9,683 nucleotides of DNA, from positions 1 through 9,683 of the forward strand of contig JAKAMR010000086.1 in assembly GCA_021812785.1 (NCBI GenBank), written 5' to 3'. A model generated the notes under the pieces. It did not search any database, was not told the DNA's origin, and saw only the letters and a list, made by a program, of their open reading frames with translations. Within the stretch, counting starts at the first letter, position 1, and each line of letters begins with the position of its first letter. This document shows positions 5,096 to 9,683 of this stretch, in pieces. Source of the DNA: Nitrospirota bacterium. GTDB lineage: Bacteria > Nitrospirota > Thermodesulfovibrionia > Thermodesulfovibrionales > JdFR-88. Made by a program: the position numbers and the translations under genes.

Positions 5096-6217
5096 TTACA
5101 TCATCGGCATTCCGCCGCCTGGCATGCCGTTATTCATGGGCGTTCCCATAGCTCCCATGCCGGCAAGGCCATCCACTTGCGAGGCCGCAAACGTGGATGA
5201 GGCGGTCTGGGAAGAAAGCTTTACTGTAGCAAGCTTGCCGTCCGCCAGCGTGCCTGTCACCTGTGCCGCCGGGACGCTTACGGTTATCGGCGAACCGCTT
5301 GAGGGGGTAAGCGTGAAAGTATATGGAGCGCTGTTTGTGTTCAGGTTGGAAACCGTGCCGGTGACAGTAGTCAGCACCTGGTTTGCCAGGCAGGTGCCGG
5401 CGGCGAAATCAAAGCTCGCGCAGTTTGCTATCGCCGGGAAGCCGCCCGTTTTCGTAAACTGCATAAGCCCAGGGAAGCCTGTTTGTCCGCTTGCCAGGGA
5501 GTTTACGATGAAGGACCTTGTCCCGGTGTTGATCGTTACTGTATTACCCACGGCGCTTGAGACCGTTCCGCTCACGCCGGAGATGTAGCCGGTCTTCTGG
5601 TCCATCTGGGCGGCGTCAAGCGGGCTTACCCGCATTGATACGGAGCAGCTTGATGTGCCAAACCCCGTGACGTCAAAATCCTTGAGTACGAAGTCGAGCG
5701 CCGCACGGCTGTCCTGGCTGGCCAGCACATTGACCGCTCCGTTTATTTCCATGGTGCAGTTGTTCCCGCTGCAGGACAGCGTGTCTGGTGCAGGCTGCCC
5801 CTGGCTGAAGCTGGTAAACGCGCACTGACTGCTTGCCCCCGTTGAATCAGTGAGTCCCACTGAATTGCTGAAGACGACCTTTATCCTGTTGAACGATTCC
5901 GCCGGGCAGTTGCCGGTGCTGATGAGCGCCATCACGTCAGACAGGTTTGAAAGGTTGACAGTTGCGGGGCTTGTATTGCCCGCAGCAGGGAATACAGTGC
6001 AGGAGTCCCCGTTTCCGCTATTCAGGAAGCTGACTGAATTTACTACAGCAATTACGTTTTTGTATGTGGATGCATCATCTGTCATAAACAGTCCCACCGA
6101 ACCCGTTGGAGTAGAAGAAGTGCCTCCACCGCCTCCTCCCCCGCAACTGGACAGCCATATGCCTGCTCCCAAGATCACACAAAAAAGCGCCGCAAGACGG
6201 ATTTTCGCCGATTTCAT
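5096..6217 (-). CDS. DUF4382 domain lipoprotein with C-terminal beta-type domain and Gly/Met tail
   Basis: This 373-residue exported lipoprotein starts with a signal peptide (MKSAKIRLAALFCVILGAGIWLSSC). The lipobox is LSSC, with C25 as the lipidated residue, followed by a run of seven Gly. Residues about 38-200 fit DUF4382: GSVGLFMTDDASTYKNVIAVVNSVSF, then VNLSNLSDVMALISTG and FNRIKVVFSN. A second part (ISGVSGTVSSAVGNTVTINTGTRSF onward) resembles DUF5666-type beta repeats. Several cysteines (SCSGNNC, SSCSV, ANC, GTC) recur in the paralog at 8680-9683 and may form disulfides. The tail GMPGGGMPMM is rich in Gly and Met. The start has GGAGAG five bases upstream. By family it sits in the cell envelope; its biochemical role is unknown. 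It is divergent from the SYLF gene. Confidence 0.88.
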   Translation of the reverse strand: MKSAKIRLAALFCVILGAGIWLSSCGGGGGGGTSSTPTGSVGLFMTDDASTYKNVIAVVNSVSFLNSGNGDSCTVFPAAGNTSPATVNLSNLSDVMALISTGNCPAESFNRIKVVFSNSVGLTDSTGASSQCAFTSFSQGQPAPDTLSCSGNNCTMEINGAVNVLASQDSRAALDFVLKDFDVTGFGTSSCSVSMRVSPLDAAQMDQKTGYISGVSGTVSSAVGNTVTINTGTRSFIVNSLASGQTGFPGLMQFTKTGGFPAIANCASFDFAAGTCLANQVLTTVTGTVSNLNTNSAPYTFTLTPSSGSPITVSVPAAQVTGTLADGKLATVKLSSQTASSTFAASQVDGLAGMGAMGTPMNNGMPGGGMPMM

Positions 6218-6270
6218 GATGTCTCTCCTTTTTCCCCTGTTTTATCTTCAAGATATGTTCCCCGGCCAAG

Positions 6271-6299
6271 ATTGTAGCTTTGGACAAATATCTTTTCAG
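6271..6299 (-). promoter_or_regulatory. Candidate sigma-70 promoter of the DUF4382 lipoprotein gene
   Basis: On the minus strand CTGAAA (6299-6294) and TACAAT (6276-6271) are separated by exactly 17 bp. They match four and five of six consensus bases. The predicted start near 6264 leaves a leader of about 46 bases before the ATG at 6217. Confidence 0.45.
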
Positions 6300-6428
6300 T
6301 GATACGAGTCACCCGCTATTCCCAAATTTTATTTTGAAATAAATGCGCGGTCAGATCGTATATACTCGTTTTAAATATCCCGTTTTTTTGTTTGGTCGTG
6401 GCAGGGGAAATAAAAAAGGAGATGGAAG

Positions 6429-6995
6429 ATGATGAAAATGAATGGACGATTCAATGTCTTGGCGTTGTGTCTGTGTTTCACCTGCATGTTTACTTTTTTT
6501 GCAGGCATGTCTTACGCAAAGACAAAAGGGGAAATAGACGCAAGCGTCAAAGCGGCGATGGCTCGTTTCAGGAAGGATATTAAGGGAGGCACGGCGTATC
6601 TGAAGGGCGCCAAGGGAGTGCTCGTCATGCCGGACGTCGTCAAGGCCGCTTTTGTGTTCGGGGGCAAATACGGCCAGGGCGCGCTTCTGGTGGGCGGCAG
6701 GACAGCGGGCTACTATAGTGTTGCGGGTGGCTCCTTGGGATGGCAGTTGGGTGCCCAGAAATATGACATGGTCATATTGTTCATGACGGACGATGTGCTT
6801 AAAAAGTTCATGAGCAGCGAGAACTGGGAGGCTGGCGCAGGCGCGGAGATAACCCTTATAAACAAGGGTGCGGAGGCCACGGTTGAGACATTGCGCAGCC
6901 AGCACCCCATAGCCGGTTTTATTTTCGGCCAGGAGGGCCTGATGGGCGGCGTTTCCATTAAGGGCACCAAGTTTACAAGGATACACCCCCGCTGA
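6429..6995 (+). CDS. Secreted SYLF-domain (YSC84/DUF500-like) protein
   Basis: This 188-residue protein has a signal peptide over about residues 1-30 (hydrophobic LALCLCFTCMFTFFAG, predicted cleavage after MSYA) and no lipobox in the usual place. The mature part fits the bacterial SYLF/YSC84 family: an N-terminal helix with KAAMARFRKDIKGGTAYLKGAKGVLVMPDVVKAAFVFGGKYGQGALLV, then GYYSVAGGSLGWQLGAQKYDMVILFMTDDVLKKF, and a Gly-rich C-terminal half ending GLMGGVSIKGTKFTRI. SYLF domains bind phosphoinositides in eukaryotes; the role in bacteria is unproven, with periplasmic or outer-membrane lipid contact likely. The ATG at 6429 has AGGAG seven bases upstream; the ATG at 6432 would also work. The gene is divergent from the DUF4382 lipoprotein gene, with 211 bp between them. 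The best upstream promoter guess is TTGAAA (6334-6339) and TATATA, but the spacing is long. Confidence 0.92.
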   Translation: MMKMNGRFNVLALCLCFTCMFTFFAGMSYAKTKGEIDASVKAAMARFRKDIKGGTAYLKGAKGVLVMPDVVKAAFVFGGKYGQGALLVGGRTAGYYSVAGGSLGWQLGAQKYDMVILFMTDDVLKKFMSSENWEAGAGAEITLINKGAEATVETLRSQHPIAGFIFGQEGLMGGVSIKGTKFTRIHPR

Positions 6996-7090
6996 TACCT
7001 GGCAAGCCGGAAGGCCTTGTCTTTATAGGTTCCTGACGGGATATTCATGGAAATCTCCGTCAAGTGCCATCCAGGAAGAAGCGATGATCG

Positions 7091-7131
7091 GAACGCGTCC
7101 GCGTGTTCTGCCAGTTTTTTAATTTTTTTTT
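7091..7131 (+). terminator. Candidate terminator downstream of the SYLF gene
   Basis: GAACGCG (7091-7097) pairs with CGTGTTC (7102-7108), including one G-T pair, around a TCCG loop. Two T-runs follow (7115-7120 and 7123-7131). The six-base gap between stem and T-run weakens it slightly. A smaller imperfect hairpin (CAAGCC/GGCCTTG) lies closer to the SYLF stop at about 7007-7020. Either would separate SYLF from the kinase gene. Confidence 0.55.
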
Positions 7132-7147
7132 AGATCAGAAGAAGCCG

Positions 7148-7181
7148 CTTAAATATGGATTTCATTCTGAGATAATTTAAG
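7148..7181 (+). promoter_or_regulatory. Candidate promoter/operator region of the histidine kinase gene
   Basis: CTTAAAT (7148-7154) and ATTTAAG (7175-7181) form a perfect 7-bp inverted repeat separated by 20 bp. GATAAT (7171-7176), five of six for a -10 box, overlaps the right arm. A weak -35 (TTAAAT, 7149-7154) overlaps the left arm at 16-bp spacing. A dimeric regulator bound here would cover the promoter. Confidence 0.35.
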
Positions 7182-7201
7182 TAACGAAACAAGGAGTTGT
7201 C

Positions 7202-8620
7202 TTGAGAAACAGAACATTGCGGGAAAACGGCGGCGCCAACCAGGATGAGGTGCTTGCCGAGCAGGTCAGGGGGATATACGACGTCCAGCCCGTAGGGCTG
7301 CTGATGAGTTTCCTGAATTCGCTGGTCGTTTCCTTTGTGATGAGGGAAGCGGTACCGCACGCAAGACTTATGACATGGCTTGCGGCCATCATGCTCATGA
7401 TAGTCGTCCGGGCAGTCATCCTGGTCCATCTGAGAAATATAAAGATAGAGCCAGCCTCCGCCAGGAGATGGAAAAGGCTGGCTATAGCCGGACTTTTTTT
7501 TTCGGGCTGCATATGGGGAAGCAGCGCATTTTTAATGTTTCCGGCTGGAGCCATGGCCTACCAGGTGTTCCTGGCGTTCGTACTGGGCGGTATGGCGGCA
7601 GGGGCGGCCGGCACTTTCTCTCAGTTGCGGTGGGGATATGCCGCCTTCAGTGTCCCCGCGCTGGTCCCGCTTGCGGTAAGGTTTTTTCTCATGCCCGGCG
7701 AATTTCACCTGGCCATGGGCGTTATGATGGTGTTTTTTCTGGCGGCGCTATGGTGGGCCTTTATTCACAGTTACAGGATCAATCTAGCCAGTCTGCTTCT
7801 GAGGTTTGAAAAGAGGGACGTCATTGAAAATTTAAGACGTGCAAAATTGGAAATGGATGAGCTCAACCAGGCATTGTCCCTGGAGGTGGAAGCAAGGCGC
7901 AAAGCCGAATCCGAACTGAGGGTGCAGCAGGAGAGCCTGGAGGCCACCGTTGAGGAGAGGACTGCGGAATTAAAAAACATAAGGGACAGGCTGGAGGCCA
8001 CAGTTGAGCAGAAGGAGATACTGCTGCGGGAGCTGTACCATCGCACAAAGAACAATATGCAGGTAATATCAAGTCTCATCAGCATGCAGTCCGCCTCCGT
8101 TTCTGACGAGCGGGTACTGCAGATGTTTCATGACACCGGAAACCGCATACGTGCCATGGCGCTGGTGCATGAGAAACTATATCAATCGAGTGACCTGTCC
8201 AGCGTAAACATGAAAGAATACCTGGGAGACTTGGCCCGCGCGCTCCTTGAAAGCAATGTGCGCGGGGAAGGCAGTATCTCCCTGAAACTGGAGGCAGACA
8301 GCGTCCCGCTGCCAATAGATGTGATAATGCCCTGCGGCCTCATCGTAAACGAGCTCATTTCCAATTCCCTGAAATACGCCTTTAAAGGGCGTGGCGGAGA
8401 GATAGGGATATCCTTCCATCACCTGGGTGAAGGCCTGATGGAGATCGTTTACAGGGATGACGGCCCAGGGTTCCAGGCCGGCGAGCTGAAGGATATCAAG
8501 ACCCTGGGCCTGAAGCTGGTCTATAACCTTGCCACCAGACAGCTTGGCGGAGACATCCGGATGGTTCCTTTGAAGGGCAGGGGAGTGGAGTTCCGCATAA
8601 GGTTCAAGATTTTTTCCTGA
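7202..8620 (+). CDS. Membrane sensor histidine kinase, HisKA_2 type, TTG start
   Basis: This 472-residue protein starts at TTG 7202, chosen because AAGGAG lies five bases upstream; no ATG has a comparable site. Six hydrophobic segments (about 31-47, 55-77, 92-112, 118-138, 147-165 and 169-190) form an integral sensor domain of MASE-like appearance. A coiled coil follows (about 203-275). The HisKA_2 dimerisation box LLRELYHRTKNNMQVISSLISMQS contains the phospho-acceptor H280. The ATPase domain has the N box NELISNSLKYAF (383-393), DDGPGF (419-424) and TLGLKLV (434-440). Kinases of this type phosphorylate response regulators; none is encoded nearby, so this is an orphan. The signal is unknown and no extracytoplasmic domain is visible, so sensing within the membrane or of envelope state is plausible. 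Its stop lies 59 bp from the convergent DUF4382-type gene. Confidence 0.93.
   Translation: MRNRTLRENGGANQDEVLAEQVRGIYDVQPVGLLMSFLNSLVVSFVMREAVPHARLMTWLAAIMLMIVVRAVILVHLRNIKIEPASARRWKRLAIAGLFFSGCIWGSSAFLMFPAGAMAYQVFLAFVLGGMAAGAAGTFSQLRWGYAAFSVPALVPLAVRFFLMPGEFHLAMGVMMVFFLAALWWAFIHSYRINLASLLLRFEKRDVIENLRRAKLEMDELNQALSLEVEARRKAESELRVQQESLEATVEERTAELKNIRDRLEATVEQKEILLRELYHRTKNNMQVISSLISMQSASVSDERVLQMFHDTGNRIRAMALVHEKLYQSSDLSSVNMKEYLGDLARALLESNVRGEGSISLKLEADSVPLPIDVIMPCGLIVNELISNSLKYAFKGRGGEIGISFHHLGEGLMEIVYRDDGPGFQAGELKDIKTLGLKLVYNLATRQLGGDIRMVPLKGRGVEFRIRFKIFS
7937..8008 (+). repeat. Short direct repeat inside the kinase coiled coil
   Basis: An 18-base unit encoding LEATVE occurs at 7937-7954 and 7991-8008, with 17 of 18 bases identical and a 54-base (18-codon) period. 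It lies in the signalling coiled coil just before the phospho-acceptor His and suggests a local in-frame duplication. Confidence 0.6.
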
Positions 8621-8623
8621 GAC

Positions 8624-8666
8624 GAAGCTCCCGGCCCGGCGAAGGATTCCGTCCGGCCGAAGCTTC
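8624..8666. terminator. Hairpin shared by convergent kinase and DUF4382-type genes (candidate bidirectional terminator)
   Basis: GAAGCT (8624-8629) pairs with AGCTTC (8661-8666), and CGGCC (8632-8636) pairs with GGCCG (8655-8659). A T-rich but interrupted AATTCTATTTC follows on the plus strand. It fills the 59-bp gap between two convergent genes. Confidence 0.5.
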
Positions 8667-8679
8667 AATTCTATTTCAT

Positions 8680-9683
8680 TTACATCCTTCCGCCAGGAGC
8701 GCCGGACCCTCCGCCTGACGGTCCCATGCTCCCGCCGCCAGGAGAACCTGATCCGCTGCCCGATGGAGTTGTGTTTCCTCCTCCTGAGTAAACGGGGCCT
8801 CCCGAAGAGGCGGGGCTGGTATAAGACGATCCAGTGCTCCCACCAGCAGATGAATCCGATCCTCCGACCGATGGGCCCATATTTCCGCTGCTAGAGGGGC
8901 CACTGACTGAGCCGGAAGGCCCGGGTCCCGCCGATGGGCCCATATTCCCGCCATTGGCAGGGCCTGCATATCCGCTTCCAGGCCCGTTATTACCGCCGGA
9001 CATGGGTGAAAAGCCGGGGTCGATCCTGGGGCCCATAGCCGATGGAATATTGTCCACCTGGTAGGCGTCACTGAGGGCCCCCGAGGTGTTCATGTCAAGC
9101 AGCCTTACGACGGCGACTTGTCCGTCCGCAGGCAGGCCTTTTAGATAGGCGTTTGAGAAACCCACATTCAACTGGGTGCCGTCATCAAGTGTCAGCATAA
9201 AGGTATGGTTCGAACTGTCCACATTTGAAACCAGCCCGGTTGCCACGGCCATGACCTGGTTGGCCTGGCAGTAGCCGGCATTGAAATCGAAGTTCATGCA
9301 GTTGGCAAAGGCCGGGATGCCCTTTGTCCATGCCATTTGCATGCTCCCCAGGAAATCAGGCTGTCCAATGGCCGCCCCATTTATGAAAAAAGACCTCGTC
9401 CCAGTGTTTAAGGTAAGTCCGTTGCCGCTGGCGTTTGCGATTGCTCCCATTATCCCCATGGGGTACCCTTTTGCGTCGATCTGGGGGCCGTCGAGCGGAT
9501 TTACCCGCATCGTCATGGAGCAGGCTCCGCTGCCGAACCCCGTAACGGTGAAGTTCGAGAGGTCGAAATCCAGCCCCAGACGGTTGTTCTGGCCCGCAAC
9601 GGCGTTCACCTGGCTGTATAAATTCATGATGCAGTTGTTCCCGCTGCAGGACAGCGTATCCGAGGCAGGCTGCCCTGGGCTGA
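8680..9683 (-). CDS. DUF4382-type protein, paralog of the lipoprotein at 5096-6217 (N-terminus beyond window)
   Basis: The frame is open from the window edge to the TAA at 8680-8682, giving 333 visible residues; the N-terminus, including any signal peptide, lies outside. It aligns without large gaps to the second half of the lipoprotein at 5096-6217. Shared blocks include GQPA.DTLSCSGNNC, a LDF.L..F.VTGFG...CS..MRV.PLD segment, NTGTRSF, FANC..FDF.AG.C.ANQV and LADG/LPADG. The Met used at 9627 by a simple frame search is internal. After about residue 215 it diverges into a roughly 115-residue tail of Gly, Ser, Pro and Asn with recurrent NMGPS, ending SGAPGGRM. That tail is probably disordered and exposed. 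Envelope location is inferred from the paralog. Function is unknown. Confidence 0.85.
   Translation of the reverse strand, partial: SPGQPASDTLSCSGNNCIMNLYSQVNAVAGQNNRLGLDFDLSNFTVTGFGSGACSMTMRVNPLDGPQIDAKGYPMGIMGAIANASGNGLTLNTGTRSFFINGAAIGQPDFLGSMQMAWTKGIPAFANCMNFDFNAGYCQANQVMAVATGLVSNVDSSNHTFMLTLDDGTQLNVGFSNAYLKGLPADGQVAVVRLLDMNTSGALSDAYQVDNIPSAMGPRIDPGFSPMSGGNNGPGSGYAGPANGGNMGPSAGPGPSGSVSGPSSSGNMGPSVGGSDSSAGGSTGSSYTSPASSGGPVYSGGGNTTPSGSGSGSPGGGSMGPSGGGSGAPGGRM
8869..8950 (-). repeat. Imperfect repeats in the Gly/Ser/Pro-rich tail
   Basis: A 19-base unit (8869-8887 and 8932-8950) differs at one base and encodes GNMGPS twice, 63 bases apart. Similar SMGPS and GSGS/GGS units occur nearer the C-terminus. 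The pattern suggests expansion by slippage or recombination. Confidence 0.6.

Noticed and set aside
6351..6986. 211-codon open frame on the minus strand opposite the SYLF gene
   Set aside because: The SYLF frame has a signal peptide, a good ribosome site and family motifs; the antisense frame has none.
8834..9064. Pro-rich 76-codon plus-strand frame
   Set aside because: It is the antisense image of the Gly/Ser/Pro-rich tail of the DUF4382-type paralog.
1..9683. CRISPR arrays, tRNA genes, insertion sequences and phage attachment sites
   Set aside because: No regularly spaced direct repeats, cloverleaf-like sequence with a T-loop motif, transposase or integrase motif was seen on either strand.

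Overview
The window (9,683 bp, moderately GC-rich with AT-rich gene boundaries) is chromosomal bacterial sequence with ten complete or near-complete genes and one partial gene at each edge. Classical rubrerythrin, an HTH plus zinc-ribbon regulator of the COG3357 type, DUF4382 lipoproteins and Shine-Dalgarno-led ATG/TTG starts suggest an anaerobic or microaerophilic Gram-negative bacterium, perhaps of the Desulfobacterota or Nitrospirota. That placement is inference; no ribosomal or other marker gene is present. I see no tRNA, rRNA, CRISPR array, transposase, phage gene or integration site.

Layout. 1-372 (+) is the C-terminal part of a multi-pass membrane protein ending in a clear intrinsic terminator. 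413-1061 (-) holds two small membrane proteins, a DUF2892-type protein followed by a DUF2784 protein. 1245-2811 (+) is an MFS exporter followed by an HTH/zinc-ribbon regulator. 2833-4137 (-) is a two-TM protein with a possible PLD-like cytoplasmic domain, then a zinc-ribbon two-TM protein. 4412-4987 (+) is rubrerythrin, behind a 270-bp AT-rich, hairpin-rich leader. 5096-6217 (-) is a DUF4382 lipoprotein. 6429-6995 (+) is a secreted SYLF-domain protein. 7202-8620 (+) is an orphan membrane histidine kinase with a TTG start. 8680-9683 (-) is the C-terminal part of a second DUF4382-type protein, paralogous to the first.

How the genes may work together. Most are short transcription units, often convergent or divergent, so there is no single large operon. 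The right half has a cell-envelope theme: two paralogous lipoproteins bracket a secreted lipid-binding-type protein and a membrane sensor kinase. Rubrerythrin is the one clear stress-defence enzyme. The exporter and adjacent regulator could be a self-regulated efflux unit.

The most notable observation is in the DUF2892-type gene. An in-frame TGA sits where this family usually has the cysteine of a 'GFCPLY' motif. Family-like residues continue after it (PLW, K, GIS), and a GC-rich hairpin lies downstream. This could be a selenocysteine codon, a nonsense mutation or a sequence error.
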